Notes under the pieces: model-generated
What the model was told of the DNA's origin: nothing
The model's input: the letters and a program-made list of their open reading frames with translations, nothing else
Databases searched by the model: none
Part shown: positions 16,778 to 25,842 of the stretch, in pieces
Layout of the letters: every line of letters starts with the position of its first letter
Numbering within the stretch: position 1 is the stretch's first letter
Assembly (NCBI GenBank): GCA_937899645.1
Contig: CALCCD010000054.1
Location: 1 to 32,999 of the forward strand
From: an uncultured cyanobacterium
Lineage (GTDB): Bacteria > Cyanobacteriota > Cyanobacteriia > Cyanobacteriales > Geitlerinemataceae
DNA: 32,999 bases
Direction of reading: 5' to 3'
Translations under genes and position numbers: made by a program

Positions 16778-17683
16778 TCAGGTGCGCGCGGTCTCGCCTG
16801 CAAAGAGGGTCGCGATCGCCGCTTCCGGGTCGGCCTGCTTGACGAGGGACTCACCGACGAGAACGGCCTGGGCTCCGGCGGCCACCACGCGATCGAGGTC
16901 GCCGCGCTGGTGGATGCCCGACTCGCTAACCAGCGTGATGCTCTTCTCTAGCAGGGCCTCGCGCCGCGCCGCGACGATCGCCTCGGTGGTGGCGAGATCG
17001 ACGCTAAAGTCTTCTAGGTTGCGATTGTTGATGCCGATTAGCTCGATTCCGTCGATCGCCAGTACGCGATCGAGCTCCGCCAAGGTATGCACCTCCACCA
17101 GGACGGCCATGCCCACAGTACGGGCGATCTTGATGAAATAGGACAGGTCGCGGTCTTCGAGGATCGCCGCGATCGCCAGCACGGCATCGGCTCCGTTGGC
17201 GCGGGCTTTGTAGATTTGGTAGGGGTAAATCACGAAATCCTTGCACAGCAGCGGAATTTCCACCGCCTCGCGAACGCGCGCCAGTACGTCGAAGCCCCCC
17301 TGAAAGAACTTCGTATCCGTTAACACCGAGAGGCAGCTCGCGCCGCCGCGTTCGTAGGCCGCCGCGATCTCCTCGGGATTGAAGTTTTCGCAGATGACGC
17401 CCTTGCTCGGCGAGGCTTTTTTGACCTCGGCAATTAGCGCGGGTTCGGTCTTCCCGGCGCGCAGGGCGGCGACGAAATCCAGCGCCGGAGGTTGCTCCTG
17501 CACGGCGCGACGCAGGTCTTGGAGCGGCTGCACCGATCGCCAGCGCTCGACCTCGACCTCCTTGTACCAGACGATTTCTTCGAGGATGTGCTGGGGCTCC
17601 GCGCCGGGGATGCGCACCTCGTAGCGGCACACGTCGGACTGGACGGCGGGACTGGGCGAGCGGCGGCGGATTTTGAGAGTCAT
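16778..17683 (-). CDS. trpC: Indole-3-glycerol phosphate synthase
   Basis: This 301-residue TIM-barrel enzyme closes the indole ring in tryptophan biosynthesis, converting carboxyphenylamino-deoxyribulose phosphate to indole-3-glycerol phosphate. Catalytic landmarks are [12 protein letters not shown] (lysine of strand 2 with the SPSKG phosphate-side loop), [13 protein letters not shown] (catalytic Lys), [10 protein letters not shown] (Glu), [14 protein letters not shown] (Asn) and LVSESGI (Glu/Ser). [13 protein letters not shown] closes the phosphate site. About 30 extra N-terminal residues ([20 protein letters not shown] and on) precede the usual [13 protein letters not shown] start and are common in cyanobacterial versions. 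No other trp gene is adjacent, matching the scattered trp genes usual in cyanobacteria. It is followed on the same strand by the DUF5340-like gene. Confidence 0.97.
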   Translation of the reverse strand: MTLKIRRRSPSPAVQSDVCRYEVRIPGAEPQHILEEIVWYKEVEVERWRSVQPLQDLRRAVQEQPPALDFVAALRAGKTEPALIAEVKKASPSKGVICENFNPEEIAAAYERGGASCLSVLTDTKFFQGGFDVLARVREAVEIPLLCKDFVIYPYQIYKARANGADAVLAIAAILEDRDLSYFIKIARTVGMAVLVEVHTLAELDRVLAIDGIELIGINNRNLEDFSVDLATTEAIVAARREALLEKSITLVSESGIHQRGDLDRVVAAGAQAVLVGESLVKQADPEAAIATLFAGETART

Positions 17684-17757
17684 CGGGCAGTAGCGATAGT
17701 AGCGATCGAAGGCGGCGATCGAGGAACGGGTATCGATCTTATACCGATCTCGCCCCC

Positions 17758-18573
17758 TTAAGACTTGACGGGGTAGTAGCGCGAGTCGCTGTCTTTATAG
17801 CGGTATTCGATGCCGCAGCGGGCGCGGGTGAACTTGCCCAGATCGCCTTCCTCGCGCTTGCGATCGAGGGTGCGTTTGTCGCAGCGGCACAGACTGGCCA
17901 GACTGTTTTTGCTCAGAGAAGTCGCTTCGGTTAAGGTGGCGATTTCCGCTTGGCTCATCTTGCTCGACGAGCGGCGGCGGCGGCTGGGAGTCTTGGCTTT
18001 TTTGACGCGGCTGGTGGTCGGCTTGGGCGTCTCGGCTGGAGCTGGAGCGGTGGCGGACTCGAGCGCCGCTTTTGAAGTCGTCGCTGAGGTTGCTTTTGGG
18101 GCGGTCTTCGAGGCAGTTTTTGAAGCTGTCTTTGCAGCCGTCTTTGCAGTGGCAGGCTTCGCTGCCGAAGCTTTTGTTTTCTTGACTGCAGCGCGGCTCG
18201 CTGCCGGAGCCGTTTTTGAAGCCGGTGGTGCGCTTGCAGGCTCGCTGGACTTCGCCGTGCCGTTGGCCGCCGCCACCGGCTGTTTGAGCCGCGCCACCTC
18301 GCGTTCGAGGGCTTCGAGGCGGGCGAGCCAGTCGGCCTCCGGTGGCGCGGATGTCGGCACCTCCGGTGGTGCGGCAGCCGGTGGTGAGCCGTCGGGCGCA
18401 CTGGATAGCGACGATAGCCCTGCCTGGAGGATGTCCTGGAGCGTGGCGAGGCGATCGTACCCGAGCGCTCCACCCCGGCGGGCGGCCAGCGAGGACGGAT
18501 ACCGGCGCTTCCCAAGTTCGGCAATCGCCTCCATCATCGAATCGTCTACGCGAAGCTGGAGAATTTGAGGCAT
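17758..18573 (-). CDS. Histone-H1-like basic protein with C-terminal putative DNA-binding domain
   Basis: The 271-residue product has three parts. Residues 1-60 ([20 protein letters not shown] and on) are ordered; a short coiled coil follows at about 81-98 ([17 protein letters not shown]). Residues about 105-205 are almost only Ala, Lys, Thr, Ser and Pro, with the degenerate tandem unit [18 protein letters not shown], like the tail of eukaryotic H1 and bacterial H1-like proteins, then a basic patch RRRRSSSK. Residues about 206-271 form a compact region ([20 protein letters not shown]) that could be a helix-turn-helix. Nucleoid binding is therefore likely but unproven, and no named family is recognised. 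The ATG at 18573 is preferred over an in-frame TTG three codons earlier. It lies 74 nt upstream of trpC on the same strand. Confidence 0.75.
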   Translation of the reverse strand: MPQILQLRVDDSMMEAIAELGKRRYPSSLAARRGGALGYDRLATLQDILQAGLSSLSSAPDGSPPAAAPPEVPTSAPPEADWLARLEALEREVARLKQPVAAANGTAKSSEPASAPPASKTAPAASRAAVKKTKASAAKPATAKTAAKTASKTASKTAPKATSATTSKAALESATAPAPAETPKPTTSRVKKAKTPSRRRRSSSKMSQAEIATLTEATSLSKNSLASLCRCDKRTLDRKREEGDLGKFTRARCGIEYRYKDSDSRYYPVKS

Positions 18574-18951
18574 CGGCTTCAAGAAAGAACGGACAAAAAG
18601 ACGGACGCGCTCGCGGCGGGGCGCGATAACCTGCCTCTATCGTCCTACAAGATGGCGCTCGTGGTGGTGGACTGGTGGTAAATTTCGTCGGGTGGCGCGC
18701 GGCGAGCTCACCCAGGAGGTCGAAGCGCTCGATCGTACTTCCAGAGAGGACTTTAGATACTTAACACCACTTTCATTACAAAATTTGCTTTACATTTCTT
18801 ATTGCGCTCTCGGCTCGTTTTTGGGTGGTGGCGCTGGTGTCGGGCGATCGCCTCGCGGCAATCGCGGCGATTCGAGTCGCGGCGATCCGCCAGGGCGGGG
18901 CATAACCTTTTAGACTAGGATTCGACGAGCGAGATTCAGGAGAGGTGTACT
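18574..18951. other. Divergent intergenic region before mgtE
   Basis: About 380 nt between the divergent H1-like and mgtE genes. The middle is A/T-rich (around 18760-18800, TTACATTTCTTATTGC) and may hold promoters. Closer to mgtE, GTCGCGGCGAT-like units repeat at 18862-18887. No magnesium-sensing riboswitch fold was recognised by eye. A 73-codon plus-strand frame beginning at 18692 has no family character and is not called. Confidence 0.5.
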
Positions 18952-18954
18952 GTG
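18938..18954 (+). promoter_or_regulatory. mgtE ribosome binding site and GTG start
   Basis: AGGAGAGG at 18938-18945 lies 6 nt before GTG at 18952-18954. This strong site fixes the non-ATG start of mgtE. Confidence 0.75.
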
Positions 18955-20385
18955 GGCGATCGCAACTCAGAATCAGCCGTCCAGAGCCTGTCGAGCCGCC
19001 GCGAGCTGCGCGAGCTGGTGCGATCGCAGCTACAAATGTTGCTCGAGCAGAATAACCTCCAGGGTGCGAAGACCCTGCTCGTGCCCGTGCAGCCCGCCGA
19101 TATCGCCGAGGCGATCGAAGGCTTGCCCGAAATCATGCACGCACTGGCCTTCCGGCTCCTCTCGAAGGACGAAGCCACCGAAGTTTACGAAAATCTCGAC
19201 TCCAGCGTGCAGCTCTCGCTCGTGGAGGACTTCAAGCGTCAGGAGGTGGTTGATATCGTCGAGCAGATGTCGCCTGACGATCGCGCCCGCCTGTTCGACG
19301 AGCTGCCCGCCACCGTGGTGCGCCGCCTGCTGCGCCATATGAGCCCCTCCGAGCGCCGCGCCACCTCGCTGCTGCTGGGCTACGAGTCCGACACCGCCGG
19401 TCGAATTATGACGCCGGAGTATATCTCGCTCAAGGAGCACTTCACCGTTACTCAGTCTCTGGAGCGGATTCGCAGCCTCGCGCTCGTCACCGAAACGGTG
19501 TACTCGCTCTACGTCACCGACGCCGCCCGCCAGCTCACCGGCATCCTATCGCTGCGGGATCTGGTGGTCGCCCAGCCCGATCGCACCGTCGGCGAGCTGA
19601 TGACCCGCGACGCCATCTTTATTCACACCAGCACCGACCAAGAGGAAGTCGCCCGGACGATCCAGCGCTACGACCTGCTGGCCGTGCCGGTGGTCGATAG
19701 CGAGCAGCGCCTGGTGGGCATCGTCACCGTAGATGACGTGATCGACATTATCGAGCGCGAAACCACCGAGGATATTTACGCGCTGGGCGGGCTGCAAACC
19801 GATGGCGACAACTACTTTCAGACAAACCTATTCAACGTGGCGCGGCAGCGGGTGGTGTGGCTGCTAGTGTTGCTGTTCACCAATACGCTGACCAGCGGCG
19901 TGATTCGCGCCAACGAGGACATCCTCGAGCGGGTGGTGAGTTTGGCGATGTTTATTCCGCTGCTGATCGGCACGGGCGGCAACGTCGGCGCGCAGTCTTC
20001 GACGGTGACGATTCGTGGGCTGAATATGGACTCGATCGGGGTCGATCGCGCCGGGTGGGTGATCCGTCGCGAGGCGATCGCCGGGGCGCTGCTGGGCACG
20101 ATGCTCGGCGCGATGGTGACGGTGGGAGCGTATTTTCTTCAAGGGGATCTGGTGGTGGCGATCGCAGTGGGGGTGAGTTTGATCGCCATCTCAGTGCTGG
20201 CCTCGGTGTCGGGCTCGGCGCTGCCGTTTTTGTTCCAGTCGCTGGGCTTCGATCCGGCGCTGATGTCGGCTCCGTTTATTACCACCGCCGTGGACGTGTT
20301 GGGGGTGCTGATTTATTTCGGGGTGGCGCGGCTGCTGTTGCAGGTGGTGCAGACGGCGATGGCGATCGGCTGGGTCGGTGTTTAG
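18952..20385 (+). CDS. mgtE: Magnesium transporter MgtE
   Basis: This 477-residue protein follows the MgtE layout. The cytosolic N domain (about 20-150, with FRLLSKDEATEVYENL and LPATVVRRLLRHMSPSERR) comes first. Two CBS domains follow (about 155-275), including MTPEYISLKEHFTVTQSLER and VDSEQRLVGIVTVDDVIDII. A connecting helix ends in QTNLFNVARQRVVWLLVLL, and five membrane helices then carry PLLIGTGGNVGAQSSTVTIR, the pore signature. Family members are homodimeric Mg2+ channels gated by Mg2+ binding to the N and CBS domains. Length and order are normal. The start is GTG with a strong Shine-Dalgarno. The stop codon falls inside an 11-nt sequence (GTTTAGCGACG) that is repeated beyond the dispersed element just downstream. 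Confidence 0.96.
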   Translation: MGDRNSESAVQSLSSRRELRELVRSQLQMLLEQNNLQGAKTLLVPVQPADIAEAIEGLPEIMHALAFRLLSKDEATEVYENLDSSVQLSLVEDFKRQEVVDIVEQMSPDDRARLFDELPATVVRRLLRHMSPSERRATSLLLGYESDTAGRIMTPEYISLKEHFTVTQSLERIRSLALVTETVYSLYVTDAARQLTGILSLRDLVVAQPDRTVGELMTRDAIFIHTSTDQEEVARTIQRYDLLAVPVVDSEQRLVGIVTVDDVIDIIERETTEDIYALGGLQTDGDNYFQTNLFNVARQRVVWLLVLLFTNTLTSGVIRANEDILERVVSLAMFIPLLIGTGGNVGAQSSTVTIRGLNMDSIGVDRAGWVIRREAIAGALLGTMLGAMVTVGAYFLQGDLVVAIAVGVSLIAISVLASVSGSALPFLFQSLGFDPALMSAPFITTAVDVLGVLIYFGVARLLLQVVQTAMAIGWVGV

Positions 20386-20390
20386 CGACG

Positions 20391-20581
20391 TTTAGAGTAC
20401 TCCACGGAAATAAATGCCCAGTATCCAGGATTCGAGCACTGAGCTTGTCGTTGGCGTAGCCTTCGCTTTGCGAATAGTGCGTCACACCCAGGCTATCGGC
20501 AAGCCGACGCTTCGCGAACGACAAGCTCAGTCTTCATTGGCGAACTCTGGACAGATACATTTGTGGACTGCTCTTAGCAAC
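20391..20581 (+). repeat. Dispersed MITE-like element, copy B
   Basis: This segment matches copy A (14971-15150, opposite strand) over its full length. Ends are imperfect inverted repeats (TAGAGTACTCCAC at the left; TAAGAGCAGTCCAC when the right end is read on the minus strand). Inside, ACTGAGCTTGTCGTT (20438-20452) and AACGACAAGCTCAGT (20517-20531) form a perfect 15-bp inverted repeat around 64 nt. The element is flanked by an 11-nt direct repeat GTTTAGCGACG (20380-20390 and 20582-20592), consistent with a target duplication. No protein is encoded. The mobilising transposase is not in the window. Confidence 0.75.
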
Positions 20582-20700
20582 GTTTAGCGACGGGTGGCGC
20601 GCGATCGGTGGCTTGTTTTCAATTGGCGAACCTGCCAGCAAACCCGCCAGCAAAACCTGATAGATTGGTTACTCGTATTTTTTTGTCCCCAGGCGCTGTC

Positions 20701-21885
20701 ATGTCAGTAGATTGGATCGAGCCCGCCGATCGCGTGCAAGCCTTGCCCCCCTACGTGTTCGCCCGCCTCGAAGAACTCAAGGCGCGAGCGCGAGAGCAGG
20801 GGCTCGATCTCATCGACCTCGGCATGGGGAACCCCGACGGCGCGACTCCCACTCCGATCGTCGAGGCAGCGGTGGCGGCGCTCCAAGACTCGCAAAACCA
20901 CGGCTACCCCCCCTTCGAGGGAACGGGCAGCTTTCGCAAGACGATCGCCGACTGGTACTACCGTCGCTACAGCGTCCAGCTCGACTCCGAAGGCGAAGCC
21001 CTGCCGCTGATTGGCTCCAAGGAGGGCTTGGCGCACCTGGCGCTGGCCTACGTCAACCCCGACGACCTGGTACTCGTCCCGACGCCCTCTTACCCGGCCC
21101 ACTTTCGCGGGCCGCTAATTGCGGGCGGCAGCATTCACAGCCTGACGCTCAGCGCCGAGAACGACTGGCTAATCGACCTGGCGGCGATTCCCGACGACGT
21201 GGCCGATCGCGCCAAGATTCTCTACTTCAACTATCCCAACAACCCCACCGGAGCCACCGCCCCGCGCGAATTCTTTGAAGACGTAGTGGCCTGGGCGCGC
21301 CGCCACGAAATCATCCTCGTCCACGATCTCTGCTATGCCGAGCTGGCCTTCGACGGCTACCAGCCCACTAGCCTGCTGGAAATCGAGGGCGCAAAGGAAA
21401 TCGGCGTCGAGTTTCACACCCTCTCGAAGACTTACAACATGGCCGGGTGGCGCGTCGGCTTCGTCGTCGGCAACCGCCACTTGATTCAGGGGCTGCGGAC
21501 GCTGAAAACCAACCTGGACTACGGCATTTTCTCGGCGCTGCAAAAGGCCGCTGAAACCGCCCTCGACTTGCCCGACAGCTACCTCGAGGTGGTGCAGAAG
21601 CGCTACAGCGAGCGCCGCGATTTCCTCATCGAGCGCTTTGGCCAGCTAGGCTGGACGGTTCCCAAAACCAAAGCGACGATGTATCTCTGGCTGCCCTGCC
21701 CGCCCGGAACGAGCTCTACGGACTTTGCGCTGTCGGTGTTGCAAACCACCGGGGTGGTGGTGACGCCGGGGAATGCTTTCGGCGAAGGCGGCGAGGGCTT
21801 CGTCCGCGTGAGCCTTATTGCCGACTGCGATCGACTGGGGACAGCGCTCGATCGCCTCGAACAGGCCGGAATTCGCTACGAGTAG
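20701..21885 (+). CDS. Class I/II aminotransferase, LL-diaminopimelate aminotransferase-like
   Basis: This 394-residue PLP enzyme belongs to fold type I. DLGMGNPDGATP (39-50), NHGYPPFEGTGSFRKTIADW, YFNYPNNPTGA, VHDLCYAELAFDGY and EFHTLSKTYNMAGWRVGF with the PLP Lys243 are all in place, as is the C-terminal substrate arginine region EGFVRVSLIADCD. The pattern, starting MSVDWIEPADRVQALPPYVF, matches cyanobacterial proteins often annotated as LL-diaminopimelate aminotransferase, which makes LL-diaminopimelate from tetrahydrodipicolinate for lysine and peptidoglycan. Sequence alone does not exclude an alanine or aspartate aminotransferase. The ATG at 20701 is preferred; an upstream in-frame extension lacks family similarity. 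A dispersed element separates it from mgtE. Confidence 0.87.
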   Translation: MSVDWIEPADRVQALPPYVFARLEELKARAREQGLDLIDLGMGNPDGATPTPIVEAAVAALQDSQNHGYPPFEGTGSFRKTIADWYYRRYSVQLDSEGEALPLIGSKEGLAHLALAYVNPDDLVLVPTPSYPAHFRGPLIAGGSIHSLTLSAENDWLIDLAAIPDDVADRAKILYFNYPNNPTGATAPREFFEDVVAWARRHEIILVHDLCYAELAFDGYQPTSLLEIEGAKEIGVEFHTLSKTYNMAGWRVGFVVGNRHLIQGLRTLKTNLDYGIFSALQKAAETALDLPDSYLEVVQKRYSERRDFLIERFGQLGWTVPKTKATMYLWLPCPPGTSSTDFALSVLQTTGVVVTPGNAFGEGGEGFVRVSLIADCDRLGTALDRLEQAGIRYE

Positions 21886-21903
21886 GCGCGTCAGCGCTTT
21901 TTT
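21886..21903 (+). terminator. Possible short terminator after the aminotransferase
   Basis: A 4-bp stem GCGC-GTCA-GCGC directly follows the stop codon and is followed by six T. The stem is short, so efficiency is uncertain. Confidence 0.35.
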
Positions 21904-21922
21904 ACCCAGAGATATAGGGACG

Positions 21923-24900
21923 CTAGGTATAGGAGCGACTTTTGAGAGCGCCGCCGATGCTGCCCAAGACGCGCCGAAGCTGACCGACGAGCTGCTGCTG
22001 GGCCGCTTGCAGGCGATCGGGTGCGGGGAAATCAGCCTTTAATTGACGCTCTAGATTGAGGCTGGCGGCGACCAGCTCGTGCGCGCCGATATTTCCCGCC
22101 GAGCCTTTGAGGGTGTGGGCGAGCTGCGCTGCGCGACCTTCACGGCGATTGCTACGACGATCGCGCAGTGCCGCCTCCAGGTCGCGCTCGAAGCCCGCAT
22201 AGGTCTGGGCGAACAGCTCCAGCAGTTCGCAGTAGCTGTCCCAGTCGCCGCCCATGCGCTCGAGGCCGACCTCGACTGCAATGCCGGGAATGACGGTCGA
22301 ACTCGGATCTTCAGGCGTTTGGCCGGTTTTGGACGGTCGATCGCGATCGCCAACCGTCCGAACGACGTCCAACGATTCGCGCGCTGTCAGTTTTGTTGCC
22401 TCGACGGGTCGCGCGGCCTCCACCGCTCGTGCGGTCTCGCCCGGAATCCACTGCCGCAGGATTTCTTGCAGCAGGGAAGCGTCGATCGGCTTCGGCAGCC
22501 AGTCGTTCATGCCCGCATCCAGGCAGTGCTGGCGGTGGTTCTCGGCATTGTGGGCGGTCATCGCCACGATCGTCACTTCGCCACACCAGGCATTTTCTGA
22601 ACTCTGGGCTGCGAGCTGGCGGATGCGGCGCGTCGCCTCGACCCCGCCCATGATGGGCATCTGCACGTCCATTAAAATCAGGTCGTAGCGCACCTGGCGC
22701 ACACGATCGAGGGCGACGCGACCGTTCTCGGCGATTTCGACGCAGTAGTTGAGGTTGCGGAGCATCTCTTGGGCGACGAACTGGTTGACCTCGTTGTCTT
22801 CGACTAGCAGGATCGTCTCGCCAGTGGGGTGCCTGCGAGTCGCGCGATCGCAGGGCGGCGATGCATCTGGCACGCTTTGGGAAGCGAGCGGCCCGGAAAG
22901 CGGTGGAGAGCATCGCGCAGAGGCTGGCCTAGACGTGCGTCCGGAGATTGCCCTGGAGCTGGTGGGTGTAGAGATCGCGTGGGAGATGGGAGGAGTCAGC
23001 GCGCGCCCGTCCCGCAGCTTCGGTCGGGCGGTGGGCCGTCGCTCGCAGCCGTCGAGGAACTGGAATAGCTGACGCAGTTGGCGGCGGTCGATCGGCTTGC
23101 CTAGATGGGCGTCGAAGCCGTCGCGCTCGAGCTGGGCGACTTCCGGCGTCGGACGACCGGGCGAGCATAGCAGCACCCGCGCGAATGGCGGCAGCAGGAA
23201 GTCGGCGTCGAGGTTGGCGATCGCTCCGCGACCGTTGGCTTCCGGCAGGGTGTCGTCCAGCAGTAGCAGATCGAAGGGCTGGGTTTCGAGGGCCAGCAGC
23301 AGCGACTCGATCGCCAGCTCGCTGGAACGAACGACCGTTACGTCCAGCCCCAGCCCGGACAGCGTCGCCCCCAGTGCCTCGCCGCTTGCCGCACTCGCCT
23401 CTGCCACCAGCGCGCGCTTGCCCCGCCACCGTCGACGCAAATCCGTCAGGGGCAGCAACGCCTCTGGAGCGCGCGTCCCAACCGCCGGGCCGCTGGGAAA
23501 GGTGCAGCGATCGGGTCGGACGCGTCCGAAGCTAAGGCGAACCCTAAAGCAGCTTCCGCGACCGACCTGGCTACTCGCGGAGATCTCGCCGCCCATCGCC
23601 TCGGTAAGCCGTTTGCAAATCGCGAGGCCGAGGCCGGTGCCGCCATATTCGCGCTCGTCAAAGCGGCCCGCCTGGGTAAAAGCCTCGAACAGAGCCGGAA
23701 TCTGGGCGTCGGTCAGGCCGATACCGGTGTCGGTTACGTCGAAGCGCAGCGCGATCCTCTCGTCGCGCGTCTCGATCGCCGCGATCTCTAGGGTGACGCT
23801 GCCCGCGTTGGTGAATTTAATACCGTTGGCGACGAGGTTGATCGCGATTTGAGTAACGCGCAGCGAGTCGCCGACGAGTAGGTCGGGCACATCCGCCCCG
23901 ATACGAAACAGCAGCTCGATTTGCTTGCTGGCGGCCTGGGTCGACAGCGAGTCGCTCAGGGCGGCGATCGCCTCATCGAGAGAAAACGGCACCTGGGCGA
24001 TCGCCAGCTTTCCCGCATCGAGCTTAGAGAAGTCGAGCACGTCGTTGACGATCCGCAGCAGCAGTTGCGAGGACGTCTGGATTTTGCCCAAATAGCGCAG
24101 GCGCTCCTCATCGCGATCGGCCTGGAGCGCGAGATCGGTCAGGCCGATAATGCCGTTCATCGGCGTTCGCAGCTCGTGGCTCATCACCGCCAGAAACTCG
24201 CTCTTCGCCTGACTGATGCCGTAAGCCGAGGCTTTGGCGCGGCGATCGATCCAGGCGGCGTAGCCCAGCGCCAGCGAGAGGCTGCTCCCGATCGCGACGA
24301 CCAGCAGCGTGCGCGGCCAGTAGGCGAAGTCGAGCCGGACGCCCATCACCCACTTACCCGACGGCAAGATAATGCCGACCGTGCGCTGGGGACGCTCGAA
24401 CACTGCCGGGTCGCCCCAAAACACCTCGCCCGCCATCCCCTGGGCGTTGCGTCCGCGCAGCGCGAAGTCGTACTCGGCGGGTAGATCGTGCAGGCCCGCA
24501 TCGCGATACAACGTGTTCGTTTCGATCAGGACGCTGGCAACTCCCCAAAAATCACTGGGCAGTTCCTGGAGCCAAGGGGTCTGAGCTGTGGCGCGATCGC
24601 GGCTGATATAAGCTTCGCGATCGAGCGCGCCGGGAATAAAAATCGGCTGGCGCGCGATGATGGCCTCGCCGCCCTGCACCAGTTCGATCGGCCCGACGAA
24701 CAGCAACTCGCGTCCGTGGATGGCCGAGAGAATCGCCGACATCCGACGGCCGTCGGAAAAAATGTCGTAGCCGCTCGCCTTGCGGTTGCGCGCGAAGTTC
24801 GTCAAGAATGTAACGAGGCCGTCGGGTGCGAGTTGAACGCTCAGGCTGTTGCCGAGCTGTCCGTCCAGCGCCACCGTCAAGTTTTGAAAGTCGGCCTCGA

Positions 24901-25198
24901 GCCGCTGGAGGTAGTTCGGATCGCGGATCGCCTCGGCGTCGTAGTAGCTCTCGACCAGCGAGGCTAGCGACGTTGCCAGTCCGAGGCGGCGTTCCAGGAT
25001 GCGCTCGAGGTTGTCGCTGACGCGAAACAAATGCTCCTCGGCGTGCTGGCTCTCGTGGCGGTGAAGCAGACTGCGATCGGTCGCGGCGATCGCTAGAGTC
25101 GCCAGCAGCCCGAGCCCCGTTACGACACCCGCAACCCAGTGCGGCGTCAGGGCCCGCACACCTTTCAGGAGCGGTGAATTCCGAACGATTTCAAGCAT
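21923..25198 (-). CDS. Hybrid sensor histidine kinase with CHASE-like sensor, two receivers and HPt
   Basis: The 1091-residue protein contains, in order: a membrane helix (about 21-40); an extracytoplasmic sensor region (about 41-295), probably CHASE-like; a second helix (about 296-316); HisKA with His341 in MSHELRTPMNG; and HATPase (NLVANGIKFTNAG, DTGIGL, GGTGLGL). A first receiver at about 594-715 has Asp648 and Lys701, but only one acidic residue where the pair is expected. After a Ser/Pro/Arg-rich linker comes a canonical second receiver (Glu800/Asp801, Asp844 in LILMDVQMP, Lys903). A C-terminal HPt has His1028 in AQLAHTLKGSA. This allows a His-Asp-His relay to an unlinked regulator. The signal is unknown. 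The ATG at 25198 gives MLEIVRNSPLLKG; longer in-frame starts read through non-coding-like sequence. A small gene lies just upstream. Confidence 0.9.
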   Translation of the reverse strand: MLEIVRNSPLLKGVRALTPHWVAGVVTGLGLLATLAIAATDRSLLHRHESQHAEEHLFRVSDNLERILERRLGLATSLASLVESYYDAEAIRDPNYLQRLEADFQNLTVALDGQLGNSLSVQLAPDGLVTFLTNFARNRKASGYDIFSDGRRMSAILSAIHGRELLFVGPIELVQGGEAIIARQPIFIPGALDREAYISRDRATAQTPWLQELPSDFWGVASVLIETNTLYRDAGLHDLPAEYDFALRGRNAQGMAGEVFWGDPAVFERPQRTVGIILPSGKWVMGVRLDFAYWPRTLLVVAIGSSLSLALGYAAWIDRRAKASAYGISQAKSEFLAVMSHELRTPMNGIIGLTDLALQADRDEERLRYLGKIQTSSQLLLRIVNDVLDFSKLDAGKLAIAQVPFSLDEAIAALSDSLSTQAASKQIELLFRIGADVPDLLVGDSLRVTQIAINLVANGIKFTNAGSVTLEIAAIETRDERIALRFDVTDTGIGLTDAQIPALFEAFTQAGRFDEREYGGTGLGLAICKRLTEAMGGEISASSQVGRGSCFRVRLSFGRVRPDRCTFPSGPAVGTRAPEALLPLTDLRRRWRGKRALVAEASAASGEALGATLSGLGLDVTVVRSSELAIESLLLALETQPFDLLLLDDTLPEANGRGAIANLDADFLLPPFARVLLCSPGRPTPEVAQLERDGFDAHLGKPIDRRQLRQLFQFLDGCERRPTARPKLRDGRALTPPISHAISTPTSSRAISGRTSRPASARCSPPLSGPLASQSVPDASPPCDRATRRHPTGETILLVEDNEVNQFVAQEMLRNLNYCVEIAENGRVALDRVRQVRYDLILMDVQMPIMGGVEATRRIRQLAAQSSENAWCGEVTIVAMTAHNAENHRQHCLDAGMNDWLPKPIDASLLQEILRQWIPGETARAVEAARPVEATKLTARESLDVVRTVGDRDRPSKTGQTPEDPSSTVIPGIAVEVGLERMGGDWDSYCELLELFAQTYAGFERDLEAALRDRRSNRREGRAAQLAHTLKGSAGNIGAHELVAASLNLERQLKADFPAPDRLQAAQQQLVGQLRRVLGSIGGALKSRSYT

Positions 25199-25284
25199 AG
25201 ACGAGGGCCGACGGGAGAGCGCGCTATCGAGAGAACACCCGCACGCGGGCAATGCCGCGTTGCCGAAGCAAGCGGCTCGATCGC

Positions 25285-25734
25285 TCAAGAGGCGATCGAT
25301 TCCTCGATCATACGAGCCTCGAGGCGATCGAGCAGGGTATCGACATCTACACCGAGGGCGGCGAACTCCTGCGCCGGGGTCGGATCTTCGCAAGAAAATA
25401 CAACGAGCTGAACCTGCCCTTCTGTAATGCCAACAACCAAAACCTCCTTTTCGGGATCGTAGCCGTCTAGCACGCCGATCGCCTCGCGCAGGCGGTTGTC
25501 CACCCGCTCGTTGAGCGCCTCGATTTGGGCGCGCGTGCAGGTAATAAAGTGCGGCTGCGGCTTGAGGTCGATGCCCAGATATTCCGGCTCGCTGCCCCGC
25601 TCGGCCACCACCTGGGCGTACCCCCACACGAGCGCGGCCATCTCCTGGCGGTAGTCGCGCACGAAGCGATCGATGCGCTTGAGTTTGCGTGTATCGGGCG
25701 CGTTGGGGTCGTTGCGGTCGGGAAGGTCGAACAT
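25285..25734 (-). CDS. Conserved hypothetical small soluble protein
   Basis: This 149-residue protein starts MFDLPDRNDPNAPDTRKLKR. It contains a helical part with FVRDYRQEMAALVWGYAQVV and the segment YLGIDLKPQPHFITCTRAQI, and then LVVGITEGQVQLVVF before an acidic helical tail. There is no signal peptide or membrane segment. I do not recognise a named family, although its order and composition look like a real cyanobacterial protein. Its start at 25734 is the first ATG; the frame extends upstream only through a TTG. It lies 86 nt upstream of the hybrid kinase on the same strand, so the two may be co-transcribed. A role with the kinase is speculation. Confidence 0.7.
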   Translation of the reverse strand: MFDLPDRNDPNAPDTRKLKRIDRFVRDYRQEMAALVWGYAQVVAERGSEPEYLGIDLKPQPHFITCTRAQIEALNERVDNRLREAIGVLDGYDPEKEVLVVGITEGQVQLVVFSCEDPTPAQEFAALGVDVDTLLDRLEARMIEESIAS

Positions 25735-25842
25735 CGGAAACTCAAAGAGGCAGCATGCCGGAGAAGCCGCGATCGCCACGCCGGTGCTGCCTACGATCTC
25801 ATATCGCAATCCCGATTTAAAGGATCTGTTTGTCGCAAGCCA

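Noticed and set aside
18692-18913. 73-codon frame before mgtE
   Set aside because: Gly/Arg-rich tail, no family, and it lies in the region expected to hold promoters.
18574-18951. Magnesium riboswitch upstream of mgtE
   Set aside because: I looked for M-box-like conserved segments and saw none; repeats of GTCGCGGCGAT are not that motif.
25199-25627. N-terminal extension of the hybrid kinase
   Set aside because: It would overlap the small gene at 25285-25734 in another frame and reads as Arg/Gly-rich shadow sequence; MLEIVRNS followed by a membrane helix is a natural start.
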